A stretch of DNA of 64,000 nucleotides from Gremmenia infestans (lineage: Eukaryota > Ascomycota > Leotiomycetes > Helotiales > Hamatocanthoscyphaceae). The stretch is taken from the NCBI GenBank assembly GCA_032629725.1, contig JAFEVB010000026.1:558001-622000 (forward strand). The letters run 5' to 3'. This document shows positions 23,274-33,125 of the stretch, one piece after another. Below the pieces are notes generated by a model. The model ran no database searches, had not been told where the DNA came from, and worked only from the letters and a program-made list of their open reading frames with translations. The position numbers were made by a program, and so were the translations under genes. Position 1 is the stretch's first letter; each line of letters starts with the position of its first letter.

Positions 23274-26244
23274 TCACTTCGAATCTTTAGTATGATGAAA
23301 CATGCTGATTAGGGGGCAAAATAATTTTGCTTCTATTGATTTCTGGGTATACGCGGGAAGAACGTGCTGAGCTTCAAGATAGGAAATTACATCCAAAATC
23401 CATTCCTTGACCCATTCGTTGCATGCCCAGGCCTGGCGGTAAACATGAAAGAGGTACAGAGTATTCAAAATGTCCGCTCTTGAACAGTAAACTTCGGTGC
23501 CTCGCCACCTTCTTTGTCCCCGACGAACATGCTTCATGCTTCCCACTTGATTCTGCAATTACTTTCCTCAGCACCCGCTAAAACATCAATCGGCTTCGTC
23601 TTCAAAGGTGCATCTGCCTCTGGGAGGAAAGCCTGGAATATTTCAGCAGCGATGTTGGGCTGAGAGTCGTCCCGTTCAAGATCATCTATACTAGTCTTTC
23701 CATTCTTCAAAGGTAGTTCCTTTGCAGAAGCCCTTAAAAACATAGCTGTCACGCAAAACATATTCGAGGCCTTACCGATACCTCTAGTTTCAAATTCTTG
23801 CATCTTTATGTCTATGCTCAGTTTCGAATTAAATTCTTGGCGAAAGCGGACGATAAGTTGAGTGCATTGTCTGGTCAGACGCACATAATCTATGTCGATT
23901 GCGGACATGGCTTCGGCAAATTCAGCATGGCGTTTCCGCAGCAAGTCGAGCTGAGTGAGATGTGGTCACTCCCACGGGCTTTTGTGCCGTTGAGATTTTC
24001 CATCATATAAAGAAGCTTCTCGGCACCACCCCCGTCCTCCAGATATGCTTGAAGATGAGTAGACAACTTTTGGACATTAAGGACTTGCCCTGAGCTGCGA
24101 AAGACCTTGTTCCAATCTGGCCCATCGCGGATGCGGCCTTTTGCAAAGCAAGATGAAGGGACTTTCATACACAGCATGACGCGTTTGAGAGACTGCTCTT
24201 CGGTAGTTGGTAAACTTCCCGCAAATATAGCGCTCATGTGCACTTCTATTGCTCTATCCAAGGTGTCCCACCGTCCTTGAATGCGACCCGTTTGTTGAAG
24301 GGCATTGTAGAGATGAGCAATGGCTGCCAACGAACGGAAGGAGTTCCCAAGATCGATGCCAATATTCTCAGAACGAACTGCCAGCGTCAAGGGCTCCAAT
24401 CCGCACTATACCGGATTGTGTTTGTGGAAGAAAGCTGGATCTGGGTCTGGATAGACAAGTCCCGGAATGCTTGCATGAATGACTGGTTTCGCTGTTTGCA
24501 TGAAGTTCCACTTCCATCCAAACATTGGGCTTCTTCGAATGATAACTTGAACCGGGAACGAAAGTTCGACTGCTTGATTCGCGACGTCTGTGTCTCTCCA
24601 TTATTTTTCCAGTTTTTTCTTAGTTTGCAACCAACTACCGTCTTGATTCCAGGTGATGCCCATATCCTTGTCTGTAATAGCACCCCGATGAAGAAGGTCT
24701 TTTTAACCGTCATCGACTCTGGTTCCGAGAATATTATTGATGTCCAAAAGAATCCGAGCTCCAAAAACAACATGGGTCTTTGCCCACGGAGTGGTATTCT
24801 TGATGACTGACAGACCCGTAGTGATTGCATCTTCAAAACACTACGGAGAAAATTGACGGGCGGTCAATTGTAGTGGAGAAAGGTCCTTTGGTCCACGATT
24901 GAGAGTCGACCTGATTTCTAAATCAAGAAGTAGCTGAATCAACAGGCGGTCCTCAGCATCCCAGTTAGGATTCGAGTGTGAATCCAATGAATGCTTGGCG
25001 CTGCAAGGTATTACCGCGGGAAGATCTCCGCCTTTTCTAAAGGAATTGTAATTTGCCAGACTATTGAACGTAGATGAGTAAACAAACTCGGTAAACTGTG
25101 GTCATTTGCTTGCTCCTTCGGTAATGATCATTTCTGATATAATCGAATCCATAATTACTGGAAGCAGGTGGTATATAATTGACTCATATTCACGTTTGTC
25201 CTCCGAAACCGGCGTCAATGATACCACTTCTTGTTCGGTGAGACGGACGAGCTGAAGAGCAACGTTCGAGGTTAATGATGCGACCATGAAGCTGAGATCC
25301 CCGGCAGCCACCTCCTTCCATACATGTCCGAGGAAATCTTGGATCTTATGCAAATCCTCAAAGAAACAGAAAACTGCGAATGAAAGCTCAATGAAACTGT
25401 CGAACTCCAGCTCCCAAACGTCATTTGCTTGTGATCGTCCATGCTATGAAGCTACACCCTTAGCTGACACCTCTACTGCTGCATTTGCCATTGACTTGAG
25501 GGCTTCTTCGTCAATATGTTCAATTTCGAGTGTGTCGAAGCGGTTGTTAAGAAGCTCAGTGGAAGAAGACTTGGCTGCCTTTGTAGCTTTTGGAGTCTTG
25601 GTGGATTCAAAGCACGGACTAAGGATAGTCCAAGCATTCTCAAGGATGGAGATAAAGTGTTCATGGCTGGCGTTTTCAGTGAATTTCTCATCATCGGATG
25701 AAGCAGTTTGAGAATTTGTAGTCTGAAACCATGTTGTACATCGCCGTCACGCTTTGATGGCTTGAAGAAGGACGTATTGGATTCCCAGGGGTACTTTGAT
25801 GTGAGGCTTTTTGTGGGCGGCAATGTGCTTTGCTCGGGCAATGAGGTCACTGGTTGACAGCTTTTGGTCGGCATAGGCAGTGATAGGAGTTGAGGCGCCT
25901 GTTTTGGTGGTCTCTTCTGTAGGTTCGGAGGTTAGCCATGTTCGTTAAAAATGATGCTAATTTCTTGAACCCAGAGATCCAGAGCTTCTATCTCTTCCAA
26001 GAAGAGCGGATGGGTGGTGGTAAAGGAGGTCAAAAACAATAAAGTTTCTTACCTGTGCTTTTCCCTTCAGTCTCGTGGTTGAAGGTTTTGAGATATCTGC
26101 CGGTGGATAACCAGTATTTTCATTGTCCGTGGATTGAGAGAATTTGTATCCACAGGTCAGAGCTGTACGAGAGAGCCATGTAACGAATGCGTTGGTGTCG
26201 GATTTGTAGGCTTTGCAGCTACTACTGAGGTTGTCGGGCAGCAT
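23274..26244 (-). pseudogene. DUF6604-family protein, pseudogene with many nonsense mutations
   Basis: The first exon (26244-26053) starts with the typical DUF6604 opening, Met-Leu-Pro-Asp followed by a Tyr-Lys-x-Asp-Thr element, and ends at a GTAAG donor after Leu-Lys-Gly-Lys-Ala. A second exon from about 25916 continues with family landmarks: an Ile-Lys-Val-Pro segment, a Phe-Cys-Phe-Phe-Glu-Asp-Leu-His segment and Ala-His-Leu-Tyr-Asn-Ala-Leu. One frame can be followed for 1.9 kb, but it is broken by stops at 25747, 25444, 25102, 24841, 24703, 24601 and 24406. The C-terminal part is in a second frame (about 23960-23534), and a last piece to 23274 is in a third. All seven stops could arise from C-to-T or G-to-A changes (CGA, CAG, CAA or TGG). 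The second exon also does not join in phase with the first. Members of this family are fungal and of unknown function. Confidence 0.85.
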
Positions 26245-27763
26245 CTTGAGAGGAGGTACGACGTATTATACACGCCCTGAAATTCCTAGTCCGCTATGGC
26301 AGATACAGCTAGATTTGTATTGCTATACTCACAGCAGCAGTCCTTGAGGTTGACGTTGAGATTGCTAGATTGTGTTGTCGAGGTTGAGGAGGGAAAACCC
26401 CATTGAGCATTCAATGCAGAAAAAGCTGGGTTGTTATGAACTTTGACTTGCAAAGAGCGAGATATCTTAAACCGTAGAGGGACATGAAACGAAAGACTTA
26501 TAATTTAATTGTCCTTCCCCGATACCCATGCGTAAGATTTAGATTGGCATTCATTCGCGAGCCAACAACTACTTATCCTGTTTGCTGGTAATTTGACATC
26601 TCGCTTTCGTCAAGCTTTGAGTGAATAAAGCATCGTTGGCTGAAAATAGCAAGCTACATGAAAACTCTGCCATTACAGTATCATCAAGGTAGCCAGTAAG
26701 CCCTGACTGCTTGTGACGCCAACTGCTGGTTATTGTTCACTTCATTTCTGATTTCTCTGGGCTAATATAAAAATCCCGGAAAGAGTTTTTATACAGCCGC
26801 TATAGGAATTGTCCCCGCTGCTTAGACATATGAAATAACTAAAAGGCTAAGATTCACTCGTTTCTTGAGGAGTACCGGGGTTATTGAGGAGCGGAGTAGT
26901 AGCGATCGTAGATGTTGTAGAATAATGTTTCTCAATCATAGTATTCCAATTAATATACACATCATTCATGAAAGTTGGGGGGTGTCTTACCAGAGAGTGA
27001 TGCTTAACCTAAGTTGTGTCCTGATTTAGGAGTGGAATTCGTGCTGCACTATAAACAGCTGACTGCACCACTGGCTAGCCTTTCCTGCCGCAATAGTCTC
27101 ACTAATAATGATGGAGTAGAGCCAAAGGAGTAAGGTATAGAAAGAAGTCATCTGATAGTGTTAGACTGGATGATGAAATATGAGTTTGCAGTTGTGTTTG
27201 TCGTAGTGTGAAATACCGCTCCATGGAAATCCACAGTCTGATGATTCGGATAACTATGACATGGAGTTATAACCCTGGAACATTGAGAAAGAGTTGCAGC
27301 TATATTTATGCTCACGGGTCTTTCGACTCCTAATACCGTTATGAGGAGCGACGGGAGTAGAGGAAATGCACAATTGGAGATTCTGGTTTTTTACTCGAGG
27401 GACTGTTGTTACTCGATAACTATGGGTAATGAATGTCACTTACTAGTACAGTCTTCCACACAGCATTGAACATGCTTCGCATCAATTAGACATAATGATA
27501 GAGCGCCTTTTGGAAAACTTGTACTGAAAATGTCTCGATATTTCAGAGCAAACCGCCTTTTCCAAGCCCAATAATCTACATCATAGTGAACAAATAAACA
27601 GTGAACACGCCCAGAACTCGGAGTCCAGGCCACCCCAGCCTTTTATATCTAACAAAACACCGAAAACAAGCGTTAGATGCAAAACCATCCGCGCCGCGTA
27701 TTCAATCCAACACCCAGGCTAAAAACCAACAGCTGCAAACTCAGAATCCCAATCCGGTCCCAA
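26245..27763. other. Spacer, no gene seen
   Basis: About 1.5 kb of AT-rich non-coding DNA upstream of the DUF6604 relic and downstream of the small secreted-peptide gene. No open frame exceeds 65 codons and none has recognisable content. Confidence 0.4.
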
Positions 27764-28095
27764 TCATTCCGAACATAATCCAGTGCACTTAGTCTTTCCC
27801 CAGAACCCACATTCTAGTAACACGTTTGTCAGCAACCGTCAAAACCAGAAATAGCTATAGTGATTAGATATGATTCCCACTTACGCGACACAACCTCACA
27901 ATCCGACGGCAAGTCCGTAGTGATGCATTTACTCGCACTGCCGCCGCACAACGATCAGATGTTATCCGGGTTGCAGAAGGTCTGGCACGTGTCGCGTGCT
28001 GCGAGATGGCTTTCGGGAGCTTGCACAGGGTTGGCGGTACCGTGAGCGGCGAAGAGAGCGGCGGCCATGGAGAAGAAAAGGAGGGGGGATAACAT
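27764..28095 (-). pseudogene. Small cysteine-rich secreted protein gene interrupted by one in-frame TGA
   Basis: ATG 28095 begins a clear signal peptide (hydrophobic residues 4-17, then small residues), followed by a short propeptide-like stretch ending in an Ala-Arg pair. Two cysteines follow (Cys-Gln-Thr-Phe-Cys), then a TGA at codon 47 (27957-27955). The same frame goes on past the TGA, reaches a GTAAGT donor at 27884, and joins in phase 1 through a TACTAG acceptor to a 50-nt exon (27813-27764) with its own TGA stop. The region after the break holds six more cysteines, so the intact form would have had eight, like many fungal secreted peptides and candidate effectors. Preservation of frame, intron and cysteines points to a recent single hit. 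CGA or TGG to TGA is the simplest origin. A short product ending at codon 46 is possible. Function is unknown. Confidence 0.65.
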
Positions 28096-28747
28096 CGTGG
28101 GTGTGTTGTTGAGGATGAGCTTGGAGATTTGATAGTACAATTTACTGTTGCTACTGCTAGTGCTACATAACATATATGGGATACAATTGTGTGTATATAA
28201 GTAGACGCGTCAAATTTGCACGCAGGGTTGAAATTCCATTTTCTATCATAGTACGCAGTATTGTCGAAGCTTATGGGGCAAGATAAATACCATCCGAGGA
28301 GCAAACGTTCATTGTCGGTCTTCGTTCGATGCCCTGTTTGGTTTGATGGTGAATCCTGTATGGTGGAGTGGGCTAAAGGATTAAGCTTAAAGTGGAGAGG
28401 GATGAAGAAAGTGGGTAAAGGAGGGAAACTAGTGCATAGATGAAACAACTTCTATTTTTAGCCTTCGCGCACTCCGCAGGAATGAGATTAAACGAAATTA
28501 CTATTGTACAAAGTTCATTCGTATTATAGAAAGATGTCCCTCTAATTAATCTAATAACTATAGGGTATTTTCGATATGTAAATCCATAAGTTAGATGTCA
28601 GCGATTGAGATTCTACAGGCTATTCTATAGAACTTCTTCTCGACTTCGAGTTATATTTTGAGGATTTTAGCTGCATCTACGGATGGCTACAAACATCACA
28701 CATAGATCATAGTTGACTTTTGGATGTACTACGGAGGTATGATGAAT
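28096..28747. other. Spacer, no gene seen
   Basis: About 650 bp between the secreted-peptide gene and the 3' end of the Rieske oxygenase gene. A TATATAAG sequence at 28193-28200 may be the core promoter of the peptide gene when read on the minus strand. Confidence 0.35.
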
Positions 28748-30116
28748 CTACCAAGACAATTCAGCAGGTGCCGCGCAACCTTCCGCGTCAAGCTTCGAAC
28801 AGAACATCTCCTCTTCATCTAATTTATCTGTTTTCATCTGCCCTGATATTGTTGGTGTTGCAGGCCAGATGGCCTTTCCATTCTGCTGCTCTTTCTTTCG
28901 ATGATCCATGACATGCTTTCTCACAGTATTCTGGAAATGGATCGGGCCCTGATGATAAACAAAAATTAGCTGATTAATGCGGTGTCATCATGTGAAATTG
29001 AAATAACTTACCACTTCCTTATCGGGATGGAGTTCGCCGTTGATAAACACTCCGGAATTTATGTTCTCTTGTGCTGCCTCGCAAAGTTGCTTGTCTTCTT
29101 CTAATACTTGCATGTAGAATTTGATGATGTTATTGAATTCCTCGTCTGTGGCGTTTTTGTGACGGTAGAATTCAAGTTCTATTTTGCTGGTTGTAGCTGT
29201 AACAGGAAGCATGCGTTGGATATAGAAGAAATGTTCGCTAGGGAATATGGTCAACCATCATCGCCTTATCACTTCGAAGCCACTGCGAAATTCTTACTTA
29301 CGTAGCTGTGACCGATGTAGTTGGGAAGAAGAACGTGATGCCGCGCTGGAACTGAGCGTCTGTCTTGACCTTGTTGTATATATGATGCTCCATGCGGCTC
29401 CCCTTTGGCTCAACGCGATATTTGGGTAAGTCCGAAACACCCGCAATCAGCGGATGGGTCGTGGCACAATGATAACATTCGTTGTAGTTATCAATCAGGC
29501 CTTTCCAGTTGCCTTTCACATCCATTTCTGCATAGTGGTCAAAGGTGAACTCCTTCGCAAAGTCAAATTGCTGCATCCTCGGCTGTTCATCTACCCCCGC
29601 AAAGTCATCCTCCCACTTCACGTCTAGCTCGCCGGCCTGCAAATTGACCCAAATAAACCCCGCCTTGTCCACGTAGACATGGATAGGCATCAAGCCATGC
29701 TGGCTTTTATCGAAACCCTGGACAGTATCGAATCTAGGGGCCTTTGACAGGTTGCCTTTGAAGCCGTAGGACCACCCATGGTACTTGCAGCTCAGAATAC
29801 TGGCGGTACCGCAAGAGCGGCTTTCAACAACGGGGTAGGCGCGGTGCCGGCACGCGTTATGGAACCCGTTAATGTTGCCCTCGCGATCTTGGACCAAAAA
29901 GAAGGAGAAATCTGCTTCCTTGAAGGAGATGTAATCACCGGGCTGAGTAAACCTCAGACGATGTGTGAGTAGCATCCATCTACGAGAGAATATGGCACGG
30001 CGTTCAAGCTGGTACATCTCCGGAGAACGGTACCAAGATGCAGGTAGATTTCGCGACGGTTGGGTCTGGGATATCGGCGAATCGCCAGCCGGGGCGCTGC
30101 GGAAAGGGTTCCACAT
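28748..30116 (-). CDS. Rieske [2Fe-2S] aromatic-ring/choline-monooxygenase-type oxygenase
   Basis: Three exons (30116-29302, 29237-29012, 28948-28748), with introns of 64 and 63 nt in phases 2 and 0, encode 413 residues. The Rieske cluster ligands are Cys89-x-His91 and Cys110-x2-His113, in Cys-Arg-His and Cys-Lys-Tyr-His-Gly-Trp. The mononuclear iron site is in Asp-Asn-Tyr-Asn-Glu-Cys-Tyr-His-Cys-Ala-Thr-Thr-His (His216, His221). This arrangement is that of ring-hydroxylating oxygenase alpha subunits, and the Asn-Glu-Cys-Tyr-His form is close to choline monooxygenase. These enzymes oxidise aromatic or quaternary-amine substrates with electrons from a separate reductase, which is not encoded nearby. 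There is no targeting signal, so the enzyme is probably cytosolic. Substrate is not determinable. The gene looks intact. Confidence 0.92.
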
Positions 30117-30369
30117 CTTGATCAGTGTGTCTCGTCTGGATTGCAGTATACGGAGTAGCAGCTGATGGATGTACCTAGGTAGTCGCTGGATCGTGATGGT
30201 ACGCTGTGTTACGCTAGAAGCCTTGAGGCTTGATGTTGAGCATCAAATATCTATATCCTTCCAGCTCCCCAGCCTAGCCAAGAGTGGCGGATGGAGAGTG
30301 GGGGAAGCTGGTCTGCTCCATGTTGTCATGATGACCGCCAGATCTGGAGCGGTATCTACGATGACCGTC

Positions 30370-30408
30370 GTTGCTTACGCAACAGATAGCGACATCTACC
30401 GTAGATAA
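30370..30408. promoter_or_regulatory. Inverted repeat plus two GATA-factor sites upstream of the Rieske gene
   Basis: GTTGC-TTAC-GCAAC (30370-30383) is a perfect inverted repeat. It is followed by AGATAG (30384-30389) and AGATAA (30403-30408), both matching the HGATAR site of AreA/NIT2-type factors. They lie about 260-290 bp before the ATG. Regulatory use is inferred from sequence. Confidence 0.4.
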
Positions 30409-31451
30409 AACTTCCTTTCCATGCTCGAGTCAGTTTCTACTCAAAGATTGTAGGATATAAAGTACTTGGTGGTTCGCTACCATGACCATTTCTATCAAAG
30501 AAATTGCACCCAATTCTCCCACCTCGAGCCTTCCGCAACTGCGCCGCCTTTACAAAGGTAGTCACCCGGAGGAAGAATCCCGAGGCACCAATCCTAAGGG
30601 CTCAGCATCTTTCCTTTGACAGCGGGATGGGACTTTTTGGCCATGTTGAGCTTACAGTGATTCAGCCTCATTAGATTCGGCGGCTGAAGATTGAAGCCAT
30701 GATTCGGAATAGATGATTGATCGATTGCAAGAGTGGAGTGAGTGGAGTGAGTGAAAAAGATAAGAAGAGGAGAGGAGGGAAGGCAACTCGGCAATTTAAG
30801 AGTGGGGGAAGATGAAGACATGGCAATGCACACAACACCAGATTGTGGCATTAATGGTCATTCTTTTCTAACTTTCACTCTCCAAAGCGTTTTCAAGCCT
30901 AGAAAGACGTCTATTTTGAGGAGAGGTAAGACGCCAAACCCGTTCATATCCACGGCACACCTCGACATCAAGGCTTTAAAATACTCCCCATACCCGGTAC
31001 CATACCCTGAACCTCATCCGTGCGGGAGACCGCGTTGTGGGTTGAGGTATGGCTGCATTATAGGAAGATGTGGCAGAGTCATCTATATACTCCTAGGTGT
31101 CCAGGGCGTCCCACAAGGCATTCAGCTGTCTTTCGTTAGTGATGGTCAAATTCAAAGAAGTCAATTACGAACCGAGAAGCATTCATGGTATTTTCATTGC
31201 TACCTAGCAGTTACGCTTGGATCTGCTCCTGTAAGTAAGCATATATTAGATTTATGGATGACAAGATGTTTGGTATCTATTAGTAGTTCGAAACCGAGAA
31301 CATACTAACTCCAGCAAAATGTCTAGTTATCTAGCGACTAATAAGTTGGTTTTTAAGTAAGAACTTTTCATTTCATTAATGAGTCGGTCAGTTTTATAGA
31401 ATCGAAGTCCACGGTTATATCTTACAGCCCAGTTCCAGTTTAACCAGCTAC
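30409..31451. other. Spacer, no gene supported
   Basis: The longest open frame (30751-31308, plus) starts within a purine-rich repeat and lacks any family signature or consistent composition. The region lies between the start of the Rieske gene and the 3' end of the GH49 gene. Confidence 0.4.
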
Positions 31452-33125
31452 TTATTTATACACAACTGCCGACGCATACAAAGAATCTACCTGAATCTGG
31501 CCCATACTTGCGGCGTTATCTGCGGTCACCTTCGTGCTTCCAACGACAAAGTTTTCAACAACGAAGTTGCTGACATTGACTTCAGCGCCGGATATAGAGT
31601 CGTAGAAAGCAGGTAGCTCACTTTCGGTGGTCCCGAGGCCCAAGGGCGCGAACTCTTCAATCCAAGCATTGCGAATGACAATGTCCTTGAGGTTCTCGAG
31701 AGCGTAGATACGGAAGAGGCAGGCAGAAGGGCCTTCGGCACGGAAGTTAGACCAGGTTACATTTTGCATTGTGTTGCTTATGTCGGCCGTATTGTGGTTG
31801 GATGAAATGCCAGTGGTGGTAGCAGAATAAGCGTTGTCTGAGCCGATGAGGCCAGGGTTGCCCAAGGCCGACGTGTAGCTCTGGTGGATGACGCTGACAT
31901 CGTTGATCGTGATGTTGGACAGGTTCCGGGATGCCCAGCCAAACTGTACCACGGGAGCCACGGCCAGCTTCCATACAACGACACCGTCAATGCTGATATC
32001 GGAGTAGTAAGTCTTGATAGTGTCGTCGTTGACATGGTAGAAGATATCCCGAGCCTGAGAGCCAGGATAGAATTCCAAGCCATCCGTTTGTCCATAGAAT
32101 GAGCCAACCTGTTTGTAGTCGGTTGCCATTGTGGTCATCAGACTAAGATCACCATTCCAATCCATAGAGTTGAACGGAGGTGCGTTAATGGTCGGGCCAT
32201 TCAAAGTGAAGGTTTGGTGCGAGCTTCCTGTCTGACCACGCCACATCCTGAGACCATCGTTGTTGCTGCCAGTCTTGTAGTCGGAACTCGGATCAGCATA
32301 CCAGACGTACTGTTCACCTGAAAGAACACCATGACCTGTCGCATTTACTGCTGAGCCGGTATTTGAGAATTGAACTGCGCCTTTGACATACGCCCCCGGA
32401 GCAAAGTATATCCATGTTACGCTGCTGCTCAGCTTCATATGGTCGGAGCCAGTGCAGTAGTAAACCCCAGGGTTGAAGATTACCGTGGACGAGTCGGTCG
32501 TATCAAGGCCGGATATCAAGCCTTCTTGTACAACAAAAGCCGAGGAGGTTGAGGGAATAATTGACGGATCCCCCATTGGACTGGCAAAGATCAGCAGCGC
32601 ATTGTTGGGGGATTTCTCTCCTGGCCCGGAAATGGTTTGGAGATCATCCTGAAACTCAATAGAGAAGCGGTAACCACGTTGACTGTAAGGAACGCAAATA
32701 TAAGCATCGGCCCCCGAAGTTGTAGAAGTGAAGCCGAGGTTTGTTGGACGGATCGTGAAGTTACCAATGGCGGTTGTGTTTCGGGAAATCTTGACGGTCA
32801 CATTGGAAGCGTAAAGGAAGGAGCTCCAAGCCATGGTAGTACCGATACCGTCGGCGTTCTCTGTGCCCATCCCATTTCCTGGGATGGTCTCATAGACAAA
32901 AGAGTTGTAGTAAGTGCTGGAATTGGCTCCAGAAGTCGATGCGATTTGAACGTTGTACAGGTGCGACTGGCGGACATTGTTATTCTGAACAGGAGTTTGC
33001 GTGTTGATTTCTCCCGTCGCGTGCCACCATGTCTTCAGCTGACTTGTGTCTGCGGTACTGTTTGGTATTGCTTCGGCTCCCAATAGCAAGACAGCCAGTA
33101 CCCAGCCTGGAAAGAAGAAATGCAT
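31452..33125 (-). CDS. Secreted GH49 glycoside hydrolase (dextranase/isopullulanase type)
   Basis: A single intron-free frame encodes 557 residues, close to the 560-610 usual for the family. A signal peptide covers about residues 1-19 (hydrophobic core, Ala-Glu-Ala end). The mature N-terminus has the Trp-Trp-His-x-Thr-Gly-Glu-Ile-Asn-Thr-Gln-Thr motif of GH49. The right-handed beta-helix domain follows. Three aspartates, Asp348, Asp367 and Asp368, have the same spacing (19 and 20) as the catalytic Asp353, Asp372 and Asp373 described for Aspergillus niger isopullulanase. GH49 enzymes cleave alpha-1,6 bonds in dextran or alpha-1,4 bonds in pullulan with inversion; which one applies here cannot be told. 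Many Asn-x-Ser/Thr sites suit secretion. The gene stands alone without other carbohydrate-active genes beside it. Confidence 0.95.
   Translation of the reverse strand: MHFFFPGWVLAVLLLGAEAIPNSTADTSQLKTWWHATGEINTQTPVQNNNVRQSHLYNVQIASTSGANSSTYYNSFVYETIPGNGMGTENADGIGTTMAWSSFLYASNVTVKISRNTTAIGNFTIRPTNLGFTSTTSGADAYICVPYSQRGYRFSIEFQDDLQTISGPGEKSPNNALLIFASPMGDPSIIPSTSSAFVVQEGLISGLDTTDSSTVIFNPGVYYCTGSDHMKLSSSVTWIYFAPGAYVKGAVQFSNTGSAVNATGHGVLSGEQYVWYADPSSDYKTGSNNDGLRMWRGQTGSSHQTFTLNGPTINAPPFNSMDWNGDLSLMTTMATDYKQVGSFYGQTDGLEFYPGSQARDIFYHVNDDTIKTYYSDISIDGVVVWKLAVAPVVQFGWASRNLSNITINDVSVIHQSYTSALGNPGLIGSDNAYSATTTGISSNHNTADISNTMQNVTWSNFRAEGPSACLFRIYALENLKDIVIRNAWIEEFAPLGLGTTESELPAFYDSISGAEVNVSNFVVENFVVGSTKVTADNAASMGQIQVDSLYASAVVYK

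Noticed and set aside
30751..31308. Plus-strand open frame of 185 codons
   Set aside because: The start lies in a purine-rich repeat, the composition changes along the frame, and no motif or splice structure supports it.
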